Part shown: one piece after another, positions 1 through 7,204 of the stretch
Numbering within the stretch: position 1 is the stretch's first letter
How the letters are laid out: each line of letters begins with the position of its first letter
Source: Acidimicrobiia bacterium
GTDB lineage: Bacteria > Actinomycetota > Acidimicrobiia > Acidimicrobiales > JACDCH01
DNA length: 15,825 nt
NCBI GenBank assembly: GCA_013694495.1
Contig: JACDCH010000174.1
Span: forward strand, 1-15,825
Direction of reading: 5' to 3'
The notes under the pieces: model-generated
Databases searched by the model: none
What the model was told of the DNA's origin: nothing
What the model saw: only the letters and a program-made list of their open reading frames with translations
Made by a program: the position numbers and the translations under genes

Positions 1-2144
1 GTGTCGAGCAGGTTCTCGGTGAGCACCGTCGCCGGGTCGGCCGGCACGATCGGCTCCGGGTCGAGCTCACCCGGCACGCCGGCCGCCGGCGTCTGGGCCA
101 GACCGGGCGGCACCGGTGCGTCGACGAACACCTGCCGCGCCACGGAGGGCACGAGTCCCCCGTCGGTGGCCCGGTTGACGAAAAGCATGTAGGGCCCGGG
201 CGGCGCCACCGCGGCGTCGGGCGGCGCGGCGACGGTCAGGGTGGCGCCGTCGGTGGCCACCACCGGGAGCACCACGTTGCGCTGGTCGGCGTCGACAAGG
301 TGGGTGATGGCGCCGTTGCGGACCAGCGCGACGCGGCCCGACTCGGCGATGGCGGCCGCTTCCTCGGCGCTGCCGACGACGACCTCGAAGGTGGAGCCGG
401 TGGCCACGCTGCCGGGGTCGTTCATGATCGTCGGCCGGTCGCCCCGGAACAGGTACGGCGGCTCGAAGATCTCGAACGTGGGGTCACGCCCTTCGTTCGG
501 GCTCAGGCCGGGCAGGGTCACGTTGAAGCCGTAGCCCGTGGGGATGGGGGCGTGGCCGCCCACGAGGATGCGGCCGTCGGGCAGGAGTATCGCCGTGTTG
601 TGGTAGGTGCGCGGCCGACCCTGGGGTGCGAGCGGCGTCCACGAACCCGTCGCCGGGTCCCACAGCTCGGGGGTGGTGACGGGCCCACCCGTGCCGGGGA
701 GCAGCACCTCGTCGCGGTTGGCGCCGCTGAACACCAGCACCTCGCCGGTGGGGGTGAGCACGCCGCTGCCGTACCAGCGGGGCTGGTTGAGGGCCCCGGT
801 CGCCCGGGTCGAGAGCTGCTCGGCGCCGGTGGCCGGATCGATGTCGATCCGATTGATGCGGCCGTCGGCGATGGCGACGTACGTGCCCGGGCTCGTGCCG
901 AGGATCCCGCCGGCGGTGAGGAACTCGGCGCTCGTGTAGCGCCCGGCGGAGTCGGGGACGAGCGGGAGCATGAGGGAGAAGGTCGAACCCCGGAACCCGG
1001 CGGCCAGCCCGGCCAGCCCGGCGAGCTCGCCGCCGACCGCGGGGATGCCGTCGACGGGCAGCTCGTCGAGCAATGGCACGCCGCCGAGGTCGTCGTTGGA
1101 GATCCCGGGGATGTCGGGAAGGGCGAGGCCGGGCAGGCCGGGGACGCCGAGGTCGCGCCAGCGCTGGGCCACCGGGTCGTAGGAGGCCGCGATGTTCCAG
1201 AACGCCTCGTCGTAGGCCTGGCCCGCCGGGTTGAACACCTGGCCGCCGGCGTCGTAGTACACGTGGCCGTTCGGCAGCAGGTGCAGGCGTGGGTAGAGCG
1301 GCAGCGAGCGGTTGGCGGTGGCCGGGTTCAGCGTCCAGTCGCCGGTGGCGAGGCTGTAGGTCTCGGTCTGCACCGCGTTGCGTCCGGAGTCGAGGGGCCG
1401 CTCGGCGTAGATCGGCTTGATGAGCTTGCCCACGCCGGAGGCGACGAAGAGGTCGCCCGAGGGCAGCGTGATCAGCGACGGGTACCAGCGGCCGTACGCC
1501 ATCGACCCGGACTGCCGCCACGTGTTCGAGTACGGGTCGAAGATCCGAGCGGCCCGTAGTCCTTCGAGCTCGATGACGCCGTAGTTGGTCCCGTTGACCT
1601 CGCCGAAGTAGGGCTCGGCGTAGTAGTCGGTGCCGCCCACGGCGATGATCCGCCCGTCGGCCAGCTGCAGCAGCGCGCTGCAGAACAGGTCGCCGTCGTT
1701 GACCACCGGGTCGTCGTGGGGCACGCCCGGGAGGTACTCGTCGGCGTTGGTCTCGGGCCCGGCGCCGCCGTCCTCGGGCGACGGGACGAGGAACGTCGGG
1801 GCGCCGTCGTTCAGATCGAGCACGCGGGTCCGGTCGTTGCGGGTCTGGTGGGCGCCCTCGGCGACCGCGTTGAGGTTCACGTTCTCCGTGCCCTCGAGCG
1901 CGTCCCAGTAGAGGATCCGTTGGTCGACGAGGTTGGCGACGGACGTGGCGGCGGGGAGGCAGAGCTCCCGGCCGTCGGCTTCGATGACGCAGCGCACGGC
2001 CGTCTCCTGGAACGGCGCCGACCACCGCCCGCTGGTGGCGGGGTCGGGTTGGCTCTGGGCGTCGGCCCCCGCGGGCAGCAGCGCGAGCACCGACGCGCCG
2101 AGGCCGACGAGCAGCAACGACGTCGGACGTCGAGTGTGGTTCAT
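1..2144 (-). CDS. Secreted galactose/glyoxal oxidase-like copper radical oxidase (3' end outside window)
   Basis: This reading frame stays open from the ATG at 2144 to the window edge: 714 residues are visible and the stop is not reached. Residues 1-29 look like a signal peptide: TRRPT, then a Leu/Ala/Val-rich stretch, ending ADA|Q. Kelch-type blades follow (PDGRI/GG repeats), then a DUF1929-like E-set domain around residues 550-680. Family active-site residues can be placed by motif: Cys155 (LFCS) and Tyr221 (GRWYPS) for the thioether cofactor, 66 residues apart much as in glyoxal oxidase, plus copper ligands Tyr514-His515 (RTYHN) and His615 (AITHL). Such enzymes oxidise alcohols or aldehydes to aldehydes or acids with release of H2O2; the substrate here cannot be told. 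A Gly/Leu/Pro-rich insert lies at residues 333-384. A GGGGGAG ribosome binding site sits 3 nt before the ATG. A C-terminal extension continues past the E-set domain. The gene is divergent from the phosphate genes, with no evident functional link. Confidence 0.9.
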   Translation of the reverse strand, partial: MNHTRRPTSLLLVGLGASVLALLPAGADAQSQPDPATSGRWSAPFQETAVRCVIEADGRELCLPAATSVANLVDQRILYWDALEGTENVNLNAVAEGAHQTRNDRTRVLDLNDGAPTFLVPSPEDGGAGPETNADEYLPGVPHDDPVVNDGDLFCSALLQLADGRIIAVGGTDYYAEPYFGEVNGTNYGVIELEGLRAARIFDPYSNTWRQSGSMAYGRWYPSLITLPSGDLFVASGVGKLIKPIYAERPLDSGRNAVQTETYSLATGDWTLNPATANRSLPLYPRLHLLPNGHVYYDAGGQVFNPAGQAYDEAFWNIAASYDPVAQRWRDLGVPGLPGLALPDIPGISNDDLGGVPLLDELPVDGIPAVGGELAGLAGLAAGFRGSTFSLMLPLVPDSAGRYTSAEFLTAGGILGTSPGTYVAIADGRINRIDIDPATGAEQLSTRATGALNQPRWYGSGVLTPTGEVLVFSGANRDEVLLPGTGGPVTTPELWDPATGSWTPLAPQGRPRTYHNTAILLPDGRILVGGHAPIPTGYGFNVTLPGLSPNEGRDPTFEIFEPPYLFRGDRPTIMNDPGSVATGSTFEVVVGSAEEAAAIAESGRVALVRNGAITHLVDADQRNVVLPVVATDGATLTVAAPPDAAVAPPGPYMLFVNRATDGGLVPSVARQVFVDAPVPPGLAQTPAAGVPGELDPEPIVPADPATVLTENLLD

Positions 2145-2190
2145 GGTCTCCCCCTGCTGACCCCGAATGTCCACTACGCCCGTCCCGCGC

Positions 2191-2196
2191 ACTCTA
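2191..2196 (-). promoter_or_regulatory. Possible -10 hexamer (TAGAGT) for the oxidase gene
   Basis: Read on the minus strand, TAGAGT matches the actinobacterial TANNNT -10 pattern. It would give a 5' untranslated leader of about 40 nt before the ATG at 2144, long enough to hold the GGGGGAG ribosome binding site. No convincing -35 is visible. The divergent intergenic region (2145-2273) holds nothing else I can identify apart from the candidate at 2258-2263 on the other strand. Confidence 0.35.
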
Positions 2197-2257
2197 CGTC
2201 GCCGCCGGGGCGGTTGGATGAGGAGCACCGCTTCGGAGCCGCCGCCGGCCCGGCGGG

Positions 2258-2263
2258 TAGCGT
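2258..2263 (+). promoter_or_regulatory. Possible -10 hexamer (TAGCGT) for the small gene at 2274
   Basis: TAGCGT fits TANNNT and ends 10 nt before the ATG at 2274. No Shine-Dalgarno sequence lies between, so the transcript may be leaderless or nearly so. No clear -35 is visible. The same arrangement recurs before ppk1 and before the gene at 15252. Confidence 0.35.
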
Positions 2264-2273
2264 GATCGGCCCT

Positions 2274-2552
2274 ATGTCGGTCACCGAAACGCCGCCCGAA
2301 GTCCAGGAGCCGCCCCGCGGCCACGTGCGCCTCTACTACCGCGGGCCGGTGGCGCCGCACTGGGAGGTGCAGTCCGACTTCGGCGACCGCAGCGTGATCG
2401 AGGAGTTCCGGGGCCGCGCCATTGCCCGCCTGGAGCTGCTGCCCCCGCACGACCCGCAGTTCCGCCGCAACCGTGAGCGGGTGGCCCGCGACGCCGAGCG
2501 GGAGAACCTCCTGCTCGAGTGGGACCTCGGCATCCCCGAGGACGCCTCGTAG
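2274..2552 (+). CDS. Small hypothetical protein, 92 aa
   Basis: I do not recognise this family. The ATG at 2274 gives a 92-residue soluble-looking protein with no signal peptide or membrane segment. It opens with a Pro/Glu-rich stretch (ETPPEVQEPP), continues with an aromatic region around VRLYYRGPVAPHWEV (residues 18-32), and ends in a highly charged, probably helical part rich in Arg and Glu (about residues 60-85), finishing LLLEWDL. The frame stays open upstream into the oxidase region, but the residues encoded there look like antisense-shadow sequence, so the ATG is preferred. It has no ribosome binding site and is preceded by a TANNNT hexamer. It lies 49 nt upstream of ppk1 on the same strand, so co-expression is possible, although ppk1 appears to have its own -10. 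Codon use matches the neighbours, which supports a real gene. Confidence 0.62.
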   Translation: MSVTETPPEVQEPPRGHVRLYYRGPVAPHWEVQSDFGDRSVIEEFRGRAIARLELLPPHDPQFRRNRERVARDAERENLLLEWDLGIPEDAS

Positions 2553-2588
2553 GCCGTTGGGCGGCGACGGGCCCGGCGGGAGCGCCCC

Positions 2589-2594
2589 TACGCT
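2589..2594 (+). promoter_or_regulatory. Possible -10 hexamer (TACGCT) for a leaderless ppk1 transcript
   Basis: TACGCT fits TANNNT and ends 7 nt before the GTG at 2602, so transcription would begin at or next to the start codon. There is no Shine-Dalgarno sequence before that GTG. This spacing is the typical leaderless arrangement known from mycobacteria. No start site has been measured here. Confidence 0.4.
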
Positions 2595-2601
2595 GCGCTG
2601 C

Positions 2602-4698
2602 GTGACCGGCACCGAGAGCCCCCCCGAGGCTCCGACCCCCGCCGAGCTGGTCGGCGACCGCCTCCTCAACCGGGAGCTGTCCTGGCTCGACTTCGACGCC
2701 AGGGTGCTCGGCCTCGCCGGTGACGCCCACGTGCCGCTGCTCGAGCGGTGCAAATTCCTGGCCATCTTCAGCCAGAACCTCGACGAGTTCTTCCAGGTGC
2801 GGGTGGCGGGCCTCAAGGACCAGGTCGCGGCGGGCATCACCGCCACCACGCCCGACGGCCGCACCCCCGCCCAGCAGCTGCTCGAGATCCGCGACCGGGT
2901 GCAGGAGCTGATCGCCACCCAGGAGCGGGTGTTCCTCGGCGAGGTCGTGCCCGCCCTCGCCGGGCATGGCGTCGTCTTCTCGTCGTGGTCCGAGCTCGAC
3001 GACGACGACGTGAAGCACCTCGACGAGGTCTTCGAGCAGCGGATCTTCCCCGTCCTCACGCCGCTGGCGGTCGACCCCAGCCACCCGTTCCCCTACATCT
3101 CGCACCTGTCGCTCAGCCTCGGCGTGCTCGTGCGCGACCCGGTGGCGGGGGAGCGACGCTTCGCCCGGCTGAAGCTGCCCACGAACCTCCCTCGCTTCGT
3201 GGTCATGCCCGACGGCGAGCGCTTCGTCACCCTCGAGCAGGTGATCGCGGCCCACCTCGACCAGCTGTTCCCCGGCATGGAGGTCGAGGGGCACTTCGCC
3301 TTCAGGGTCACGCGCAACGCCGACCTGACGCTCGAGGAGGAAGAGGCCGACGACCTCCTCGCCGCCGTCGAGATGGAGCTGCGTCGCCGCCGCTTCCGGC
3401 GCGCCGTCCGCCTCGAGATCGACGGCGACGTCGGCGACGAGGTGCTCGCGGTGATCCAGCGCGAGCTCGACCTCGACGACGACGACGTCTACCGCTTCGT
3501 CGGCCCCCTCGACCTCGGCGGGCTGTGGGGCCTGCACGGCCTCGAGCGGCCCGAGCTGAAGGACCCGAACTGGGCGCCCCCGCCGCTGCCCCAGTTCGTG
3601 GCCGACGACGACGAGCGCCTCGACGTGTTCGCCGCCATCCGCACCGCCGACATCCTCCTGCACCACCCCTACGACAGCTTCAGCGCGACCACCGAAGAGT
3701 TCATCCGCCAAGCGGCGCGCGACCCGCGCGTGCTCGCCATCAAGCTCACGCTGTACCGCACCTCGGGCGACAGCCCGATCGTGAAGGCGCTCATCCGGGC
3801 CGCGGAGAACGGCAAGCAGGTGGCCGCGCTGGTCGAGCTCAAGGCCCGGGGTGACGAGCAGCGCAACATTGAGTGGGCCCGACGCCTCGAGGAGGCGGGC
3901 GTGCACGTCGTCTACGGCCTCGTCGGTCTCAAGACCCACACGAAGACGTGCCTCGTCGTCCGCGACGATCCCGAGGGCATCCGGCGCTACTGCCACATCG
4001 GCACCGGCAACTACAACTCCACGACGGCCCGGCTCTACGAGGACATCGGCCTGCTCACCTGCGACGAGGAGATCGGCCTCGACCTGAGCCACCTCTTCAA
4101 CTACCTCACCGGCTACGCCCGCGACGTCGACTACACCCAGCTCGTCGTGGCCCCCGAGGTGCTGCGGGGCCGCCTCCACGAGCTGATCCGGGGCGAAGCC
4201 GCCCGGGGCACCGCCGGCAGCATCACGGCCAAGTTCAACAGCCTCGTCGACGCCGACCTGATCGAGGCGCTGTACGCCGCGTCGCAGGCGGGTGTGCAGA
4301 TCGACCTCGTCGTGCGGGGCATGTGCTGCATCCGCCCGGGCGTCCCCGGCCTGTCCGACACCGTCCGGGTCCGCTCGATCGTCGGCCGCTACCTCGAGCA
4401 CTCACGCATCTTCCGGTTCGGCAACGGCGGGGGCGACGACATCCCGACCTATCTCATCGGCTCGGCCGACCTGATGCCGCGCAACCTCGACCGGAGGGTG
4501 GAGGCGCTCGTCGCCGTCACCGAGCCGCCGCTGCAGCAGCGCCTCCAGGAGATCCTCGACGTGAACCTGGCCGACGACGTGCTGGCCTGGACGCTGGGTC
4601 CCGACGGCCGCTGGGCCCGAGTCGGCGACCCGGCGACGGGCACCGTCGACACCCACCTCCGCCTCCAGGAGCTCGCCGTGGCGCGGGCCCGTCGCTGA
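2602..4698 (+). CDS. ppk1: Polyphosphate kinase 1
   Basis: PPK1 reversibly transfers the terminal phosphate of ATP to long-chain polyphosphate. The GTG at 2602 gives 698 residues, the usual size for the family, and places the conserved NRELSWLDFDARVL motif near residue 23. Further hallmarks are FSQNLDEFF in the N-terminal domain, FPYISHLSLSLGV in the head domain, then HHPYDSF, ELKARGDEQRN and IGTGNYNS in the phospholipase-D-like catalytic domains. The autophosphorylated histidine is His446 (KTHTK), equivalent to E. coli His435. His600 (YLEHSR) corresponds to E. coli His592. An in-frame ATG further upstream (2422) lies inside the preceding gene and encodes unrelated sequence, so it was not used. 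The CYTH-CHAD gene follows after 14 nt, suggesting one operon for polyphosphate metabolism. No PHO box was seen directly upstream. Confidence 0.97.
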   Translation: MTGTESPPEAPTPAELVGDRLLNRELSWLDFDARVLGLAGDAHVPLLERCKFLAIFSQNLDEFFQVRVAGLKDQVAAGITATTPDGRTPAQQLLEIRDRVQELIATQERVFLGEVVPALAGHGVVFSSWSELDDDDVKHLDEVFEQRIFPVLTPLAVDPSHPFPYISHLSLSLGVLVRDPVAGERRFARLKLPTNLPRFVVMPDGERFVTLEQVIAAHLDQLFPGMEVEGHFAFRVTRNADLTLEEEEADDLLAAVEMELRRRRFRRAVRLEIDGDVGDEVLAVIQRELDLDDDDVYRFVGPLDLGGLWGLHGLERPELKDPNWAPPPLPQFVADDDERLDVFAAIRTADILLHHPYDSFSATTEEFIRQAARDPRVLAIKLTLYRTSGDSPIVKALIRAAENGKQVAALVELKARGDEQRNIEWARRLEEAGVHVVYGLVGLKTHTKTCLVVRDDPEGIRRYCHIGTGNYNSTTARLYEDIGLLTCDEEIGLDLSHLFNYLTGYARDVDYTQLVVAPEVLRGRLHELIRGEAARGTAGSITAKFNSLVDADLIEALYAASQAGVQIDLVVRGMCCIRPGVPGLSDTVRVRSIVGRYLEHSRIFRFGNGGGDDIPTYLIGSADLMPRNLDRRVEALVAVTEPPLQQRLQEILDVNLADDVLAWTLGPDGRWARVGDPATGTVDTHLRLQELAVARARR

Positions 4699-4712
4699 TC
4701 GGTCGCCGGCGA

Positions 4713-6272
4713 GTGGCGTCCGACAGCGTCGAGACCGAGGCGAAGCTCGGTGCCTGGCCCGGCTTCGAGCTGCCCATCGTCGACGGCGTGGTCCCCGGCC
4801 TGCGGGCCGAGGCGGGCGAGCCGCGGACGCTCGACGCCACCTACGTCGACGCCCCGGACCTGCGGCTGATCCGGGCCGGCATCTCCCTGCGCCACCGCGC
4901 CGGTGAGGGCGGGCCGGACGGGTTGTGGACGCTGAAGCTGCCGAACGACGCGGACGTGGGCGATGGGGTGCTGCGGCGCCGGGAGCTCACGGTGCCCGGC
5001 TCGAACGGGCCCGTGCCGACCGAGCTCGCCGTGCTGGTGCGGCCCTGGCTGCGCACCGCCTCCCTCGGTGTCGTCGCCCACCTGCAGACCGTGCGCCGCA
5101 CGGCCACGCTCGTCGTCGATCCCGAAGCCGGGGGCGCCGACGAGGCGGACGGCGGCGGCCCCGTTCCCGTCGGCTCGGTCGACGACGACGAGGTCTCGGT
5201 CCTCCAGGAGGGCCGCGTCGGCGCCCGCTTCCGGGAGGTCGAAGTCGAGGTCGTCGAGGGCGCCCCGGACGGCCTGCTCGACGCCGTCGTCGCCGTCCTG
5301 CGCGACGCCGGCGCCGGCGCCCCGGATCCCACCCCGAAGCTCGTGCGGGCCCTCGGGCCCCGGGCCCTGCAGCCGTCCGACCTCGCCCGCATCGACGTCG
5401 CCGACGACGCCTCCGCCGCCGAGGTGCTTCGCGCCGGCATCGCCGCTTCGGTGCTGCGCATCGTCGAGCACGACGCCGTCATCCGCGCCGACGAGGAGCC
5501 CGAGGGCATCCACCAGGCCCGGGTCGGCATGCGCCGGCTGCGCTCCGACCTCAAGACGTTCGCCCCGCTGCTCGACACGGCGTGGTCCGAGCCGCTGCGC
5601 GAGGAGCTCCGCTGGGTCGCCGGCGAGCTGGGCGAGGTGCGCGACCGCGACGTCCTCGGCGCCCGGCTGCGCGACCAGCTGGCTGTCCTGCCCGAGCCTG
5701 AGCGGGCGGCCGCCGCGGCGGTGCTCGTGCGGCTCGCCAAGGAGCGGCAGCGGGCGTTGACGAAGGCCGTCGCCACGCTCGACAGCCGTCGCTACCTGGC
5801 CCTGCTCGACCGGTTGGTGGCCGCGGTCAACGAGCCCCGCACGCTGCCCGCAGCCGACGCGCCGGGGAAGGACGTGCTGCCCGGCCTCGCCGCCGACGCC
5901 TTCCACACGCTGCGCAAGGGGGCGCGCAAGCTCGGGAAGCACCCGGCCGACGAGGCCCTCCACGAGGCGCGGATCAAGGCCAAGAAGGCTCGCTACGCGG
6001 CCGACGTGGCGGTGCCGGTCGTCGGCGACGCGGTGAAGGCGTACACGAAGGCGATGGGCGCGCTGCAGGACGTCCTCGGCGACCACCACGACTGCGCGGT
6101 CGCCGAAGCGTGGCTGACCGAGGCGACCCGAGCCGCCACCCGGGGCCAGGCGTTCGCGCTGGGCCAGCTCGTGGCCCACCAGCGCCACGAGGCCGACCGC
6201 CTCCGGGGCGAGTGGCGAGCGGCGTGGGAGGCGGTCGACCGGAAGAAGCTCACGGCCTGGATGAGCGGTTGA
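4713..6272 (+). CDS. CYTH-CHAD domain protein (probable polyphosphate/triphosphate-binding enzyme)
   Basis: The GTG at 4713 gives 519 residues with two domains. The N-terminal CYTH domain (about 5-205) begins with the signature ExExK at residues 7-11 (ETEAK) and has the typical YVDAPDLRLIRAGISLRHR strand region, which suggests triphosphate tunnel-enzyme chemistry. The C-terminal CHAD domain (about 230-510) carries its conserved basic and His helices: His267 in GIHQARVGMRRLRSD, His417 in LHEARIKAKKARY and His458-His459 in LGDHHDC. In studied family members CHAD binds polyphosphate and can direct proteins to polyphosphate granules, and CYTH-CHAD proteins such as E. coli YgiF hydrolyse inorganic triphosphate. 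The location directly after ppk1 (14-nt gap) fits that role. An acidic, Gly/Asp-rich stretch interrupts the CYTH domain near residues 135-160. The ribosome binding site is weak, so translation may be coupled to ppk1. Activity is inferred. Confidence 0.92.
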   Translation: MASDSVETEAKLGAWPGFELPIVDGVVPGLRAEAGEPRTLDATYVDAPDLRLIRAGISLRHRAGEGGPDGLWTLKLPNDADVGDGVLRRRELTVPGSNGPVPTELAVLVRPWLRTASLGVVAHLQTVRRTATLVVDPEAGGADEADGGGPVPVGSVDDDEVSVLQEGRVGARFREVEVEVVEGAPDGLLDAVVAVLRDAGAGAPDPTPKLVRALGPRALQPSDLARIDVADDASAAEVLRAGIAASVLRIVEHDAVIRADEEPEGIHQARVGMRRLRSDLKTFAPLLDTAWSEPLREELRWVAGELGEVRDRDVLGARLRDQLAVLPEPERAAAAAVLVRLAKERQRALTKAVATLDSRRYLALLDRLVAAVNEPRTLPAADAPGKDVLPGLAADAFHTLRKGARKLGKHPADEALHEARIKAKKARYAADVAVPVVGDAVKAYTKAMGALQDVLGDHHDCAVAEAWLTEATRAATRGQAFALGQLVAHQRHEADRLRGEWRAAWEAVDRKKLTAWMSG

Positions 6273-6694
6273 GCGAGGTCACCCTCGTCCACGCCGGCGG
6301 CGGTGTCGTGTGGCGCCCCGGCGGCGACGGCGCGGTCGAGGTGCTGCTGGTGCACCGCCCCCGCTACGACGACTGGTCGCTGCCGAAGGGCAAGCGCGAC
6401 CCGGGGGAGACCGACGAGGCCTGCGCCCTCCGCGAGGTCGAGGAGGAGACCGGTCTGCGGTGCACCCTCGGTCACGAGCTGGCGCCGACCGAGTACGTCG
6501 ACGGGCGAGGACGGCCCAAGGTCGTGCGCTACTGGGCGATGACCGTGGCCGAGCCGACCCCGTGGGAGCCGGGCGACGAGGTCGACGAGCTGGCGTGGCT
6601 CGACGTCGACGAGGCCGAGCGCCGGCTCACCTACGGCCGCGACGTCGGCGTGCTCGACGAGTTCGCCCGCTGGGCCGGCACCCGGCCGGCCTGA
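6269..6694 (+). CDS. Nudix hydrolase, MutT1-like
   Basis: Nudix enzymes cleave nucleoside diphosphates linked to another moiety. The full Nudix box GX5EX7REUXEEXGU spans residues 41-63, from G41 through REVEEE to G62-L63. The preceding VLLVHRPRYDDWSLPKGK resembles mycobacterial MutT1, which acts on 8-oxo-GTP/dGTP and diadenosine polyphosphates. The protein is 141 residues, a single Nudix domain. Mycobacterial MutT1 additionally has a C-terminal histidine-phosphatase domain that is absent here. In M. tuberculosis mutT1 also neighbours ppk1, so the context is shared. The proposed start is the TTG at 6269, overlapping the stop of the CYTH-CHAD gene (TTGA), which implies translational coupling. 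No better in-frame ATG or GTG precedes the conserved GGGVVW strand. Substrate specificity is inferred only from resemblance. Confidence 0.88.
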   Translation: MSEVTLVHAGGGVVWRPGGDGAVEVLLVHRPRYDDWSLPKGKRDPGETDEACALREVEEETGLRCTLGHELAPTEYVDGRGRPKVVRYWAMTVAEPTPWEPGDEVDELAWLDVDEAERRLTYGRDVGVLDEFARWAGTRPA

Positions 6695-6699
6695 GTACC

Positions 6700-6715
6700 G
6701 GGGGAACTGACCCCC
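6700..6715 (+). terminator. Short GC hairpin after the Nudix gene
   Basis: GGGGG at 6700-6704 and CCCCC at 6711-6715 form a 5-bp stem with the loop AACTGA, six bases after the stop codon. There is no T-tract. It may be a weak terminator at the end of the ppk1 operon, but a stem this short is not unusual at this GC content. The rest of 6716-6918 shows no gene I can support. Confidence 0.25.
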
Positions 6716-6918
6716 TCACCCGGCGTCAGTCGGCCGGCGGTGCGAGGCGAAGCAGCGGGGCGCTCGGCGCGTCGTCGTCGCTGCTCGTCCTCGCCGAACG
6801 GCGCGCACCGTCCACCAAGTGAGCCGCCAATGGCCACGACATCGCCCAGCTCGGACTTTGATCGCCTGCGCCTCGGTTGCGTCGGCCTGTTGGACGCCCT
6901 CCCACCGGAGCACAGGTG

Positions 6919-6940
6919 ATGTGCTACTTGTGAAGCACAT
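6919..6940 (+). promoter_or_regulatory. Inverted repeat at the antitoxin start, candidate toxin-antitoxin operator
   Basis: ATGTGCT at 6919-6925 and AGCACAT at 6934-6940 are perfect 7-bp inverted arms separated by 8 bp, and the right arm enters the ATG of the antitoxin. Toxin-antitoxin operons are commonly autorepressed by the antitoxin-toxin complex at such palindromes, so this is a good operator candidate. A TACTTG at 6925-6930 inside it could be a weak -10. Confidence 0.5.
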
Positions 6941-7202
6941 GTCTGAGGTCGGGATCCGAGCGCTGAAGCAGAACGCTTCCGCCGTGGTCGCCGAGGCCGC
7001 GGCGGGGGAGACGGTCACGATCACCGACCGGGGGCGACCGGTCGCGCAGCTGACCGCGATCCCATCGTCCCGACTGCGACAGCTCGTCGAAGCGGGCCGG
7101 GCGCGTCGCGCCCGACGAAGCATCACGGACCTGCCCGCTCCCGAACCGGGCCCGAGCCTGTCGGACGAGCTCCGGGCCATGAGGGACGCCGAGCGGTACT
7201 GA
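6939..7202 (+). CDS. Phd/YefM-family antitoxin (VapB-type)
   Basis: The ATG at 6939 gives 87 residues. Residues 1-45 match the Phd/YefM (prevent-host-death) fold: MSEVGIRALKQNASAVV, a helical Ala/Glu stretch, then GETVTITDRGRPVAQLTAI. This domain normally binds the operator DNA. The C-terminal part (about 46-87) is Arg-rich, then Pro/Glu-rich, and ends LSDELRAMRDAERY, the usual flexible tail that blocks the partner toxin. The stop is followed 2 nt later by the PIN toxin gene, the classic two-gene arrangement. A GTG at 6930 would add only VKH and cannot be excluded. The frame is open further upstream, but that extension is Arg/Ser/Cys-rich and unlike the family. Likely autoregulated through the overlapping inverted repeat. 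Confidence 0.88.
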   Translation: MSEVGIRALKQNASAVVAEAAAGETVTITDRGRPVAQLTAIPSSRLRQLVEAGRARRARRSITDLPAPEPGPSLSDELRAMRDAERY

Positions 7203-7204
7203 GC

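Noticed and set aside
484..2025. Long minus-strand frame of about 500 codons in another phase within the oxidase gene
   Set aside because: The translation is Arg/Pro/Gly-rich and without family motifs, whereas the overlapping frame has a signal peptide, kelch motifs and active-site residues.
2422..2601. Upstream in-frame extension of ppk1 from an ATG at 2422
   Set aside because: It would overlap the 92-residue gene, adds Arg/Ser/Pro-rich sequence unlike PPK1, and makes the protein longer than family norms.
2281..4401. Antisense frame of about 700 codons opposite ppk1
   Set aside because: It is a composition artefact of GC-rich DNA. The sense frame encodes an unmistakable PPK1, and the antisense product is Val/Glu/Asp-rich with no recognisable domain.
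4449..6188. Antisense frame of about 580 codons opposite the CYTH-CHAD gene
   Set aside because: It shows the same GC-driven open-frame effect and has no motifs; the sense strand carries two recognised domains.
6819..6938. Longer antitoxin starting at 6819
   Set aside because: The added 40 residues are Arg/Cys/Ser-rich and unrelated to the Phd fold, and they would bury the inverted repeat inside the gene.
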